Shown one piece after another: positions 17,920 to 26,466 of a stretch of 64,000 nucleotides of DNA (the stretch's first letter is position 1; each line of letters starts with the position of its first letter). The DNA is taken from the NCBI RefSeq assembly GCF_004134825.1, contig NZ_SDPN01000008.1:55599-119598 (forward strand). Reading direction: 5' to 3'. Under the pieces are notes generated by a model. It did no database searches and had not been told where the DNA came from. It saw only the letters and a list, made by a program, of their open reading frames with translations. A program made the translations under genes and the position numbers. Source of the DNA: Agromyces albus (GTDB taxonomy: Bacteria > Actinomycetota > Actinomycetes > Actinomycetales > Microbacteriaceae).

Positions 17920-17992
17920 GCGCTCGGCCGTGTCGAGTGAGAGGTCGGCGCGGCGGTCATCGCCTTCGACGATACTCCGAGGTGCGGCGCGA

Positions 17993-18040
17993 GTGGTTTC
18001 GATACGCGGCCGGCTTCGCCGGGCGCTACTCAACCACCGG
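17993..18040 (+). repeat. Palindromic repeat, single arm between divergent genes
   Basis: One forward arm (GTGGTTTCGATACGC to CTCAACCACCGG) with the inner GCCGGCTTCGCCGG hairpin. It lies between the AEC transporter and phosphoketolase starts. Confidence 0.88.
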
Positions 18041-18113
18041 GGTCCGGCACTGGCGGGGGCTCGGGGGTCCGCCTAGGCTCGAAGGGCACACGGCGTCGAG
18101 GGCTGGGGGCGAC

Positions 18114-20558
18114 ATGACCGGGGCATTCGGGCACGGCGAGGTTTCCGAGATCGAGTCGGCCGAGGCATCCGTGCCCCTCGAACTCGTCGACGCATGGTGG
18201 CGGGCGGCGAACTACCTGAGCGTCGGGCAGATCTACCTCATCGACGACGCGTTGCTCGAGCGGCCGCTCGAACCCGGCGACATCAAGCCGCGGCTGCTCG
18301 GCCACTGGGGCACCTCCCCCGGCCTGAGCTTCGTCTACGCGCACCTCAATCGCGTGATCGTGGAGCGCGGCACGCCGACGCTCTACGTGTGCGGTCCCGG
18401 TCATGGCGGCCCGGCGATGGTCGCGAACACGTGGCTCGACGGCACCTACTCCGAGCTGTTCCCCGCGGTCTCGGCCGATGGCGCCGGCATGCAGCGCCTC
18501 TTCCGGCAATTCTCGTTCCCGGGCGGCATCCCTTCGCACGCGGCGCCCGAGACCCCCGGCTCCATCAACGAGGGCGGCGAGCTCGGCTACTCGCTCATGC
18601 ACGCCTTCGGCGCGGCCCTCGACAACCCCGGGCTCGTGGTCGCGTGCGTCATCGGCGACGGCGAGGCCGAGACGGGCCCGCTCAACGCGAGCTGGCGCGC
18701 TCACGCGTTCCTCAACCCGCTCACCGACGGCGCAGTGCTGCCGATCCTGCACTTGAACGGCTTCAAGATCGCGAGCCCCACGCTGCTCGCTCGCATCCCC
18801 GAGACGGAGCTCGTCGACTTCCTGCGCGGCAACGGCTACGAGCCGATGCTCGTCACCGGCGGCTTCGACGGCGAAGATCCGATGCTCGTGCACGAACGCA
18901 TGGCGTCGGCGATGGACGTCGCCTTCGACCGGTTCGAGCAGATCCGAGCGGATGCCGCCGACGGCGCGTTCACCGAGGAGGCCCCGCACTGGCCGTGCAT
19001 CGTGCTGCGCACCCCCAAGGGCTGGACCGGGCCCGGCATCGTCGACGGCGTGCAGGTCGAGGGCACGTTCCACTCGCACCAGGTGCCGCTCGAGGGGGTG
19101 CGCGAGAACCCCGAGCACCTCGCGCTGCTCGAAGCCTGGTTGCGCTCCTACCGCCCCGACGAGCTGTTCGACAGCGAGGGGCGCCCGATCGCCGAGCTCG
19201 ACGCGCTGCGCCCGCGTGGCGATCTGCGCATGAGTGCGAACCCGCGCGCGAACGGCGGCATCGAGCGGCCGCTCCGATTGCCCCCGACCGAGGAGTTCGC
19301 CGTCGAGTCGACCGATGCCGACGGCACGCGCGGCGCGACCGGCGAGGCGACGCGCGTGTTCGGATCCTGGCTCGCAGCGCTCCTGCGCGACAACCCCGAC
19401 GACGTGCGGCTCTTCGGCCCCGACGAGGTGCTCTCGAACCGCCTCGGCGCCGTGTTCGACGTGACCGAGCGGGCCTGGGCCGGCGAGCTGCATCCGCTCG
19501 ACGAGCACCTCTCCCGCGACGGCCGCGTCATCGAGGCGCTCAGCGAGCACCTCATGCAGGGGCTGCTCGAGGGCTACCTGCTCACGGGACGCCACGGCCT
19601 CATCACGAGCTATGAGGCGTTCATCCACATCGTCGACTCGATGTTCAACCAGCACGCGAAGTGGCTCGAGTCGGCGAAGGAAGTGCCATGGCGAGGGGAT
19701 GTCGCCTCCCTCAACTACCTGCTGTCGTCGCATGTGTGGCGTCAGGACCACAACGGCTTCTCGCACCAGGATCCGGGGTTCCTGAACGTCGTCGTCAACA
19801 AGCAGGCCGAGATCGTGCGCGTCTACCTGCCGCCCGACGCGAACACCCTGCTCGCCACGATGCGACACGTCTTCGGCACCCGCAATCGCGTGAACGTCGT
19901 GGTCGCCGGCAAGCAGCCGCAGCAGCAGTGGCTCTCGCACGACGAGGCCGTCGCGCACGTCGCGGCCGGACTCGGCGTGTGGGCGTGGGCGGGCAACGAG
20001 CCCGGGTTCGACGCGGCCGACCCTGCGGCATCCGTTCCCGACGTCGTGATCGCGTGCGCCGGCGACGTGCCCACCATCGAGGCGGTGGCCGCGGCGCAGC
20101 TGCTGCGCGATCGGATGCCGCACCTCGCCGTGCGGCTCGTGAACATCGTCGACCTCATGCGGCTGCAGGACCCCTCGCACCACCCGCACGGCTTGCGAGA
20201 CGCGCAGTTCGACGCGATCTTCACGCCCGGCGTTCCCGTGATCTTCGCGTTCCACGGATACGCGTCACTCGTGCACGAGCTCGCCTACCCGCGCGCCAGT
20301 CACGAGCAGCTGCACGTGCGCGGCTTCATCGAGAAGGGCACGACCACGACGCCGTTCGACATGCTGCACCTGAACGACCTCGACCGCTACCGGCTCGCGC
20401 TCGACGTGCTGCACCGGGTGCCCGGGCTCGCCGAGCGGCCCGGGGTCGCCGAGATCGCCGACGAGTGGCACGCCGCCCGCGAGGCCGCCCGCGCGTACGC
20501 GTACGAGCACGGCGAGGATCCGGAGTGGATCACGGGCTGGCGGTTCCGCGCAGGCTGA
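18114..20558 (+). CDS. xfp: Xylulose-5-phosphate/fructose-6-phosphate phosphoketolase
   Basis: 814 residues, full length for the family. It is a thiamine-diphosphate enzyme cleaving xylulose-5-P or fructose-6-P with phosphate to acetyl phosphate plus glyceraldehyde-3-P or erythrose-4-P. Visible landmarks are GHWGTSPG, VCGPGHGGPAMV, GDGEAETGPLNASW (cofactor binding) and SHQVPLEG. The ATG follows a GGGGG ribosome site and a TAGGCT -10-like box at 18074. An ackA or pta partner is not in the window, so the acetyl-phosphate is presumably used by genes elsewhere. Confidence 0.96.
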   Translation: MTGAFGHGEVSEIESAEASVPLELVDAWWRAANYLSVGQIYLIDDALLERPLEPGDIKPRLLGHWGTSPGLSFVYAHLNRVIVERGTPTLYVCGPGHGGPAMVANTWLDGTYSELFPAVSADGAGMQRLFRQFSFPGGIPSHAAPETPGSINEGGELGYSLMHAFGAALDNPGLVVACVIGDGEAETGPLNASWRAHAFLNPLTDGAVLPILHLNGFKIASPTLLARIPETELVDFLRGNGYEPMLVTGGFDGEDPMLVHERMASAMDVAFDRFEQIRADAADGAFTEEAPHWPCIVLRTPKGWTGPGIVDGVQVEGTFHSHQVPLEGVRENPEHLALLEAWLRSYRPDELFDSEGRPIAELDALRPRGDLRMSANPRANGGIERPLRLPPTEEFAVESTDADGTRGATGEATRVFGSWLAALLRDNPDDVRLFGPDEVLSNRLGAVFDVTERAWAGELHPLDEHLSRDGRVIEALSEHLMQGLLEGYLLTGRHGLITSYEAFIHIVDSMFNQHAKWLESAKEVPWRGDVASLNYLLSSHVWRQDHNGFSHQDPGFLNVVVNKQAEIVRVYLPPDANTLLATMRHVFGTRNRVNVVVAGKQPQQQWLSHDEAVAHVAAGLGVWAWAGNEPGFDAADPAASVPDVVIACAGDVPTIEAVAAAQLLRDRMPHLAVRLVNIVDLMRLQDPSHHPHGLRDAQFDAIFTPGVPVIFAFHGYASLVHELAYPRASHEQLHVRGFIEKGTTTTPFDMLHLNDLDRYRLALDVLHRVPGLAERPGVAEIADEWHAAREAARAYAYEHGEDPEWITGWRFRAG

Positions 20559-20576
20559 TCCGACGGCCGCTGCGTG

Positions 20577-21566
20577 CTACCAGCGCTCGTGCACCTGCGC
20601 ACGGATGTCGCGGTCGTAGAGCTCTCGCACGGCTGCGTCGAGGCTCGCGGGCAGCTCGAGCGACCCCGCCGCGGCGTTCGCGAGCGCCTGCTCGGGGGTG
20701 CGGGCGCCGGGGATGACCGAGCTGACGCCGGGCTGCTGCGCGATCCACGCGAGGGCCACTTGCGCGGCCGTGGCGTTCGGCGCCGCGGCGCGAGCGAGCT
20801 CGGTGAACTCGGCGGCGGCGCGCACCCCGGTGGCGTAGTCGACGCCCGAGAAGGTCTCGCCGACGTCGAACGACTCGCCGTGGCGGTTGAAGTTGCGGTG
20901 GTCGTCGGCGGCGAACTCGGTGTCGAGCGTGTAGCGCCCCGAGAGCAGCCCGCTCGCGAGCGGCACTCGCGCGATGATGCCGACGCCCGCCTGCTCTGCA
21001 GCGGGAAGCACCTCGTCGAGCGGCTTCAGCCGGAACGCGTTGAGGATGATCTGCACCGAGGCCACGTGCGGCCGGGCGATCGCCGCGAGTGCCTCGTCGA
21101 CGCGCTCGACGCTCACGCCGTAGGCCGCGACGGCGCCCTCGTCGACGAGGGTGTCAAGTGCATCGTAGACGCGGTCGTCGCCGTAGACCGAGGTGGGCGG
21201 GCAGTGCAGCTGCACGAGATCGAGGGTGTCGACGCCGAGGTTCGCGCGGGAACGATCCGTCCAGGCCCGGAAGTTCGCGAGCGCGTAGTTGGCGTGCTCT
21301 TGCGGCATCCGACGCCCCATCTTCGTGGCGACCGTGACGCCCGAGCCGGGGTTGGCGCGCAGCCACTGCCCGATGAGCGATTCGCTGCGGCCGTCGCCGT
21401 AGACGTCGGCGGTGTCGAGGAACGTGACGCCCGACTCGTGGGCGGTGTCGAGCACGGCGAGCGCGTCGGCCTCGTCGACGTCGCCCCAGTCGGCGCCGAG
21501 CTGCCAGGTGCCGAGGCCGATCACCGAGACGGTGCGGCCCGTGCGGCCGAGAATGCGAGTCTGCAT
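20577..21566 (-). CDS. Aldo/keto reductase
   Basis: 329 residues, an NADPH-dependent (beta/alpha)8 oxidoreductase. The catalytic tetrad is visible: Asp and Tyr in FLDTADVYGDG, Lys in VATKMGRR, His in VQLHCPP. The C-terminal cofactor region SSVIPGARTPEQ is intact. An AGGAGC ribosome site lies just before the ATG. It converges on xfp with an 18-base gap. Substrate unknown. Confidence 0.93.
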   Translation of the reverse strand: MQTRILGRTGRTVSVIGLGTWQLGADWGDVDEADALAVLDTAHESGVTFLDTADVYGDGRSESLIGQWLRANPGSGVTVATKMGRRMPQEHANYALANFRAWTDRSRANLGVDTLDLVQLHCPPTSVYGDDRVYDALDTLVDEGAVAAYGVSVERVDEALAAIARPHVASVQIILNAFRLKPLDEVLPAAEQAGVGIIARVPLASGLLSGRYTLDTEFAADDHRNFNRHGESFDVGETFSGVDYATGVRAAAEFTELARAAAPNATAAQVALAWIAQQPGVSSVIPGARTPEQALANAAAGSLELPASLDAAVRELYDRDIRAQVHERW

Positions 21567-21614
21567 GGTGCTCCTGTGGTGATCGGATGTCGGATGCCGC
21601 GAACGAGCCTAGCG

Positions 21615-21756
21615 CCGGTGGTTGAGTAGCCCGCGAAGCAGGCGTATCGAAACCACCGGAGTGCGGGGAAGGTGGTTTCGATACGCGTCCGGCTTCGCCG
21701 GGCGCTACTCAACCACCGGGGTTGAGCGGCTTCGCCGGGCGCTACTCGCCCACCGG
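21615..21756. repeat. Palindromic repeat pair plus a third partial arm
   Basis: An inverted pair at 21615-21719 is followed by an extra truncated forward arm (GAGCGGCTTCGCCGGGCGCT and on to CTCGCCCACCGG). The stop codon of the phzF-like gene lies in that extra arm. The partial arm looks like a local duplication that lost its first half. Confidence 0.9.
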
Positions 21757-22650
21757 GGCGGCGATCGGCACCGCGCGCCCGCTCACGACGATGCCGCCCC
21801 GCTCGGGAATGTCGACCGTGAGCTCGCTCGGGCGGCGGACACGCCGGCCCTGCTCGATGACGATGCGTGCGGGAGGCTCGACGAGGCCGAGGCCGCGCAG
21901 GTAGCCGCCGACAGCCGCCGCAGCGGCGCCCGTGGCCGGATCCTCGGTGATGCGGCCCACGGGGAAGAGGTTGCGCGCCTCGAATCGTGCGACGACTTCG
22001 CCCGGCCCGCCGCTCGCGCTCCCCGCCGATCGGGCGCGCCGGGCGAGCGGACACAGCACCGTGACCGTCGCCGGCCAGCCCTGCGCGTTCATGAAGGCGC
22101 GCAACGCACCGGGATCGAACCGGAACGCATCGAACGTCGCCGTGTCGGCGAGCACGAGCACGGGATGCCAGTTGCCCGCGTACGCGAGCCACGGCGGGAA
22201 ACCCGCGTCGAGATCGGTGCGGTCGAGGCCGAGCAGTTCGAGCAGCGCCTCGAGCACGAACTCGCCCAATGGCGCGAGCTCCGTGTCGACGCTCGTGAAC
22301 GCGGCTCGCAGACCGTCGGCCCCGGCGGTGGTCTCGATCACGATCTCGCCGACGGGCGTGTCGAAGCGCACCGTGCCAGGGCCGGTGCGCTCGGCGAGCG
22401 CGATCGCCGTGGCGACGGTCGCGTGCCCGCAGAACGGCACCTCGGCGATCGGCGAGAAGAAGCGCACGACCTTGGCGCCACCCCGCTCACCGGTGATGAA
22501 GGCCGTCTCGGAGTAGTCGATCTCGGCGGCGATGCGCTGCATCGCGGCGTCGTCGAGGCCCGAGGCATCGAGCACCACGCCGGCCGGATTGCCGCCCTCC
22601 GGGTCGGCGGTGAAGGCCGCGTAGCGCAGGACCTCGGTGGCGTCGCTCAT
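21742..22650 (-). CDS. PhzF-family isomerase/epimerase-like protein
   Basis: 302 residues with the two-lobed diaminopimelate epimerase fold of PhzF proteins. Motifs: GNPAGVVLD, catalytic Glu in EIDYSETAFI, PFCGHATVATA, and EDPATGAAAAAVGGYL in the second lobe. The start MSDATEV is chosen from the family N-terminus. The C-terminus APVGE-stop is encoded by a palindromic repeat arm. The substrate is unknown; there are no phenazine genes nearby. Confidence 0.9.
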   Translation of the reverse strand: MSDATEVLRYAAFTADPEGGNPAGVVLDASGLDDAAMQRIAAEIDYSETAFITGERGGAKVVRFFSPIAEVPFCGHATVATAIALAERTGPGTVRFDTPVGEIVIETTAGADGLRAAFTSVDTELAPLGEFVLEALLELLGLDRTDLDAGFPPWLAYAGNWHPVLVLADTATFDAFRFDPGALRAFMNAQGWPATVTVLCPLARRARSAGSASGGPGEVVARFEARNLFPVGRITEDPATGAAAAAVGGYLRGLGLVEPPARIVIEQGRRVRRPSELTVDIPERGGIVVSGRAVPIAAPVGE

Positions 22651-22718
22651 GCTCCGATGGTGGCACGAGCGAGCGGATGCCGCATCCGTTCGCACGGCCG
22701 CGGGCGCAAGCCTCGCAC

Positions 22719-23324
22719 TCAGGCGTTCTTCGGCGGCGAGTACCGCGTCGCCGACCACGTGCCGCCGATCGCGCTTACCTTCGTGTCGTGGAACCCGTGC
22801 GCCCGCATGACCGCGCGCACCGCGGTGTCGCCCGGTGCGCTGGTCGCGCGGCCTCTGCCGTGCACGATCCAGACCGGCGCCACCCCGACGCCGCATTCAC
22901 GCAGCCATCCGGGGAGCGAGACGAGCTCGGTCTCGGTGCGCACGACGGCCACGACGACCGCCGCCTCCCACGGCGCCACGCGTGCGGAATCCGACAGCGC
23001 ATCGGTCAGTTCGATCATGGGCAGCTCACCGCGCACGGCGACGGTCTCACCGTGCGCGACGCCGAGCTTCTCGGCGAGCGTCGGCGCGGGCGTCGCGAGG
23101 GCCTTCGCCCAAGCGGATGCCGCGTCGCCGAGCTCGAACCGGAAGCGATCGCCGCCCGCTTCGAACTCCACGACGCCGTCGGCCGAGCCGATGTGCCGGA
23201 ACTCGGAGCGCGGCACCTTCGCACGCCGGCCACCGCTCACCTCGAGTGCATCGGACTCGAGATGCAGCGTCACTGCTGTTCGCTCTCCCGCGTCGATCCA
23301 GAATGCCTTCGCCTGCCGCCCCAT
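22719..23324 (-). CDS. DUF3052-like protein
   Basis: 201 residues. The N-terminal half (MGRQAKAFWIDAGERT) looks like a small beta-rich domain. From about residue 80, TLAEKLGVAHGETVAVRG onwards resembles DUF3052, with a C-terminal GTWSATRYSPPK. GGGAGG lies five bases before the ATG. An upstream out-of-frame ATG overlaps by four bases. Function unknown; soluble and probably cytoplasmic. Confidence 0.7.
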   Translation of the reverse strand: MGRQAKAFWIDAGERTAVTLHLESDALEVSGGRRAKVPRSEFRHIGSADGVVEFEAGGDRFRFELGDAASAWAKALATPAPTLAEKLGVAHGETVAVRGELPMIELTDALSDSARVAPWEAAVVVAVVRTETELVSLPGWLRECGVGVAPVWIVHGRGRATSAPGDTAVRAVMRAHGFHDTKVSAIGGTWSATRYSPPKNA

Positions 23325-23408
23325 GCATCCCTCCCCCGGCTCATGATGGCCGCCTGCCAGCACCCGCGCAACCGGGGGCGCACAAGTGGTGGTCGCCGAG
23401 GGCGAGAA

Positions 23409-23456
23409 CGGATGCCGCGGGCCGGCCTCGCGAGGAGGACGTGCCCGCGGCATCCG
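23409..23456. terminator. Terminator hairpin built on the GGATGCC word
   Basis: A 13-bp perfect stem, CGGATGCCGCGGG against CCCGCGGCATCCG, with a 22-base loop. It lies five bases after the VOC protein stop on the minus strand and probably ends the arsR-SRPBCC-VOC operon. Confidence 0.7.
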
Positions 23457-23461
23457 CTCGC

Positions 23462-23908
23462 TCAGGCCTCAGGGTCCTGGTCGGCGCCGAAGCGCTCTCG
23501 CCACTCGAGCGGGATGAGGGGACGCTCGGCCCGAACCTTGAGCTCCTGCACGGCCCACGAGTTGCCGTCGGGGTCTTCGAAGCCGAAGAACGTGCCGCCG
23601 TCGCGCGGGTCGATGACCTGCACTTCGCTCGCGTCGACGCCGCGCTCGAGCAGTTCCGCACGAGCGGCGTGCGCGTCGGCGACCACGAGCTGCAGGCCCT
23701 TCATCGATCCCGGTGCCATCTCCTGCTGTGCCGGCAGGGTGCCCATGACGATCGAGCAGCCGGAGCCGCGCGGGGTGAGCTGGGCGAATCGCATCTCACC
23801 CATCACGGTGTCATGGTCGAGGTCGAAGCCGACCTGGTCGCGGTAGAACTCGATCGCGCGGTCGAGGTCGCTCACCGGGAGGATCACGACTTCGAGGGTC
23901 CAGTCCAT
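23462..23908 (-). CDS. VOC-superfamily (glyoxalase-like) protein
   Basis: 148 residues forming one vicinal-oxygen-chelate domain: VILPVSDLDRAIEFYRDQVG at the start and FGFEDPDGNSWAVQE at the end. Possible dioxygenase, lyase or resistance role; the metal ligands are not certain. It is the third gene of a minus-strand operon with an ArsR regulator and an SRPBCC protein and has a GGAG site before the ATG. Confidence 0.87.
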   Translation of the reverse strand: MDWTLEVVILPVSDLDRAIEFYRDQVGFDLDHDTVMGEMRFAQLTPRGSGCSIVMGTLPAQQEMAPGSMKGLQLVVADAHAARAELLERGVDASEVQVIDPRDGGTFFGFEDPDGNSWAVQELKVRAERPLIPLEWRERFGADQDPEA

Positions 23909-23943
23909 GGTGGTACTCCGTCTCTGGTTCGTGTGCTGACCGG

Positions 23944-24417
23944 TCAGGCGGCGACGAGCTCGTCGAGCCGCTCGTAGCCCTCGGTCACGCCCTGCTCCAT
24001 GTTGCTCTGGATCATGCCGTCGCGAGCCTCGACGCTCGGGTAGACGGAGTGTGCGCGCAACCGCGTGCGGCCGTTGCCGAGGTCTTCGAACGTCATCGAC
24101 TCGATGCTCACGACGTCGGGGAAGCCCTCGAACTCGAAGGTCTGGATGGCGAACTCGTTCTCGCGCACGGAGTGGAACACCCCGTTGAACGCGTAGGACT
24201 CGCCCTCGGCGTTGGTGTGCACGTAGCGGTAGCCGCCTTGCGTCGTGAAGTCCCAGCGCTTGACGTCCATGTCGTAGCCGCGCGGCCCGAGCCATTGCTT
24301 CACGAGCTCGGGGTCGCGGTGTGCGTTGAACACCGCGGCGACGGGTGCGTCGAACTCGCGCTCGATGTCGATGAAGGGCAGGCCCTCGGGGGCGGTGATG
24401 GTGACGGGGTTGGTCAT
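23944..24417 (-). CDS. SRPBCC/AHSA1-like protein
   Basis: 157 residues of the START/Bet v1-like fold (FDAPVAAVFNAHRDPELVKQWLGP; TFEDLGNGRTRLRAHS). Such proteins bind hydrophobic ligands and are often paired with an ArsR regulator, as here: the start ATG overlaps the regulator's TGA (ATGA), indicating translational coupling. Confidence 0.9.
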   Translation of the reverse strand: MTNPVTITAPEGLPFIDIEREFDAPVAAVFNAHRDPELVKQWLGPRGYDMDVKRWDFTTQGGYRYVHTNAEGESYAFNGVFHSVRENEFAIQTFEFEGFPDVVSIESMTFEDLGNGRTRLRAHSVYPSVEARDGMIQSNMEQGVTEGYERLDELVAA

Positions 24418-24815
24418 GATTCCATTTCTTCCTGTGCGGTGCCGGCCGAAGTGCCGGCATCGGATGCCGCGGCGTCCGTGCCGCGAGAGGTGGCGAGCAA
24501 CTCGTCCAGATTGCGGAACCGCTGCTCGTGGATCAGCCGGTATCGGTCGATCCACGCGGTGAGGGCCTGGAGGGCCCGGGCATCCAGGTGCACGGGTCGG
24601 CGTTGCGCGTCGCGCGTTCGCGTGACGAGCCCCGCCTGCTCGAGCACCTGGATGTGCTTCGAGACCGCTTGCTTCGTGATCTCGAATGGTTCGGCGAGTT
24701 CGTTGACCGTGGCCGGCCCTCGACTGAGGCGGGCGATGATGCCCCGGCGCACCGGGTCGGCCAGTGCCATGAAGGCACGGTCGAGGCGGTCGTCTGCGCT
24801 CGGATCCACGATCAT
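24414..24815 (-). CDS. ArsR-family HTH regulator
   Basis: 133 residues. Winged helix with ALADPVRRGIIARLSRGPAT and EITKQAVSKHIQVLEQAGLV as recognition region; no cysteine metal-binding motif. AAGGA lies eight bases before the ATG; a TTG one codon earlier is an alternative. It probably represses its own operon (SRPBCC and VOC genes) through the TTGAT-containing sites just upstream. Confidence 0.9.
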   Translation of the reverse strand: MIVDPSADDRLDRAFMALADPVRRGIIARLSRGPATVNELAEPFEITKQAVSKHIQVLEQAGLVTRTRDAQRRPVHLDARALQALTAWIDRYRLIHEQRFRNLDELLATSRGTDAAASDAGTSAGTAQEEMES

Positions 24816-24826
24816 CAACTCATTCC

Positions 24827-24846
24827 TTGATCAACCATTTGATTGA
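24827..24846. promoter_or_regulatory. Candidate ArsR-family operator
   Basis: TTGATCAA and TTGATTGA lie 12 bp apart in an AT-rich patch directly upstream of the regulator start, overlapping its ribosome binding site. Position and composition suit autorepression. No binding data. Confidence 0.45.
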
Positions 24847-24906
24847 TTACAAAGTACGCCGATCGGATGCCGCCGTCAAGTGTTGTCGGGAACGGGTTGC
24901 GAACAC

Positions 24907-24960
24907 GAGAACCTCCGGGGATGGGGGCCTGTGACCAGCCACACCTACCCGGAGGTTCTC
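24907..24960. terminator. Hairpin just downstream of the GH4 gene
   Basis: A 13-bp perfect inverted repeat, GAGAACCTCCGGG against CCCGGAGGTTCTC, with a 28-base loop, six bases past the GH4 stop. It could be a terminator. It also marks the left edge of a lower-GC segment and might be the end of a former mobile element; no transposase remains. Confidence 0.55.
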
Positions 24961-24966
24961 CTCACG

Positions 24967-26409
24967 TCAACCCCGAACCGCTACCGGCCTCATGTCCGAG
25001 TCGGCCGAAGGTTCGACATGCACTGATCGCGGACGAAGCGACTGGGGAAGCAGCGCGGCATGGGCAAGAAGGAGCTCATCGGTCATGGCGCGGATCTGGT
25101 CGAGGGTGAGCTTCGCCGCCGTCAGCGGATCGAGTGCCACCGCGTGATAGACATGCTCGATGTTCCCGGCGAGGGCAGCATGCACAGCGAGCGTCTGCAC
25201 ACCGATATTGGTACGGTTCAGGGCCGCGAGCTGCGGCGGCAGGCTGCCGATTGCAGTGGGCTGTACGCCGCTCCGGTCAACGACGCACGGCACCTCGACG
25301 CATGCGTCAGCAGGAAGGTTCTGAATGAGTCCCCTCGCGTTCGGTACGTTGCCGTACACAACTGTCGGCACTCCCGTGATCGCCGCGTTCACGATGCTGG
25401 CACCGTACTCGAGCGATGGTGAGAGGTCGGCCTTCAACCGTTCCAACTGATCATCGATATCACCCTTCTCATCATGGGCGAGGCAGATTTCGTAGTAGTC
25501 CCACCGCTCGGGGATGAACTGAAGCACCGTCTCCGGGTCCTTCCGGAAGTAGGGAAGATACTCCGAAGCATGGTGGCTCGATTCTGTCTCGAAGTAGCCG
25601 AAGGTGTTCATGAGGGCGGTACGCACCTGCTCGTTTCCCCCCTCGTAGTTGCTCATCACCTCGGCCACCTCGCTGTGGTCGCCATCGTCCTCGCTGAGGC
25701 CCCCGGCAGCAACACCGGTTCGGTGGCGCTCCGACATGATGCGGCGCAGCTCCGGGTACAGGTCCTCGCCGGCGCGCGAGAACTCGAGAATCCACGCCTG
25801 GTGGTTGATCCCGGCCGACAGGAAGGACACCTCCTCGTACGGGACACCCAGAGATCTTGCGAGCATATGCGTGGTGCCCTGCACGCTGTGGCACAGGCCG
25901 ACGGCGTTCAGCCCCTTCGCGTTCAGGAAAGCCGTCGCCATCGCCATCGGATTGGCGTAGTTGATGAACTGCGCATTCGGGCACAATTCGAGCGCGTCCG
26001 AGACGATCGCCTCGTACGCCGGCACTGAACGCAGGAATCGGAAAACGCCTCCGGGGCCGACAGTGTCACCGACGGCTTGGTCGACTCCATACCGGCGCGG
26101 GATCTCGACGTCCCAGCGATAGGCATCGAGGCCGCCCACCTGGAAGGTGATGATGACGAAGTCCGCGTCGGCGAGTGCCTCGCGTCGATCGGTGGTCTCG
26201 ACGACCGTCGCTTCGAACCCATGGTGGGCGATGAGGTCCCGCGCGGCGGTCGCAGTGCGGTGAACACGGTCCGCGTCAAGGTCCATGAGGGCGAAGGTGC
26301 TTCCCTGCAGTGCCGGGAAGCTGAGGATGTCGCCGATCAGGCGGAACGGGAAGACGAATCCCCCCGCTCCGATGATGGTGATCTTGGGATTGTGCGTCGT
26401 TGCAGTCAT
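24967..26409 (-). CDS. GH4 glycosidase, alpha-galactosidase (MelA)-like
   Basis: 480 residues. GH4 enzymes use NAD+ and a divalent metal in an oxidation-elimination mechanism. Visible: a Rossmann start KITIIGAGGFVFP, the NPMAMAT segment, the metal-binding Cys and His in GLCHSVQGT, and INHQAW. Similarity of the CHSVQG region points to alpha-galactosidase rather than phospho-glucosidase, but the exact sugar is inference. The ATG has no Shine-Dalgarno; TAGGCT six bases upstream suggests a leaderless start. A perfect AGGAGG site instead precedes a six-codon leader in the same frame (see 26419-26439). GC content and codon use are less extreme than in neighbours. Divergent from an AraC regulator. 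Confidence 0.88.
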   Translation of the reverse strand: MTATTHNPKITIIGAGGFVFPFRLIGDILSFPALQGSTFALMDLDADRVHRTATAARDLIAHHGFEATVVETTDRREALADADFVIITFQVGGLDAYRWDVEIPRRYGVDQAVGDTVGPGGVFRFLRSVPAYEAIVSDALELCPNAQFINYANPMAMATAFLNAKGLNAVGLCHSVQGTTHMLARSLGVPYEEVSFLSAGINHQAWILEFSRAGEDLYPELRRIMSERHRTGVAAGGLSEDDGDHSEVAEVMSNYEGGNEQVRTALMNTFGYFETESSHHASEYLPYFRKDPETVLQFIPERWDYYEICLAHDEKGDIDDQLERLKADLSPSLEYGASIVNAAITGVPTVVYGNVPNARGLIQNLPADACVEVPCVVDRSGVQPTAIGSLPPQLAALNRTNIGVQTLAVHAALAGNIEHVYHAVALDPLTAAKLTLDQIRAMTDELLLAHAALLPQSLRPRSVHVEPSADSDMRPVAVRG

Positions 26410-26418
26410 AGTGCGAGC

Positions 26419-26439
26419 CTAAGGTTCGGATTCTGGCAT
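26419..26439 (-). other. Six-codon leader ORF in frame with the GH4 gene
   Basis: ATG CCA GAA TCC GAA CCT TAG, preceded at ideal distance by AAGGAGGAGG. After the TAG three sense codons (GCT CGC ACT) lead to the GH4 ATG in the same frame. It may be a leader peptide, a reinitiation device, a readthrough site, or an old start cut off by a nonsense mutation. Confidence 0.55.
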
Positions 26440-26466
26440 AACCTCCTCCTTTCATGTCTGACCGTC

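Noticed and set aside
18030..20255. Long open frame antisense to phosphoketolase
   Set aside because: The phosphoketolase motifs are complete on the plus strand; the antisense product has no recognisable domain.
4328..21756. The repeat family read as a CRISPR-like array
   Set aside because: Copies are dispersed over kilobases, occur as inverted pairs and have no regular spacers or cas genes.
24907..24960. Insertion-sequence terminal repeats
   Set aside because: The two arms are only 28 bases apart, there is no transposase and no target-site duplication was seen; a terminator is the simpler reading.
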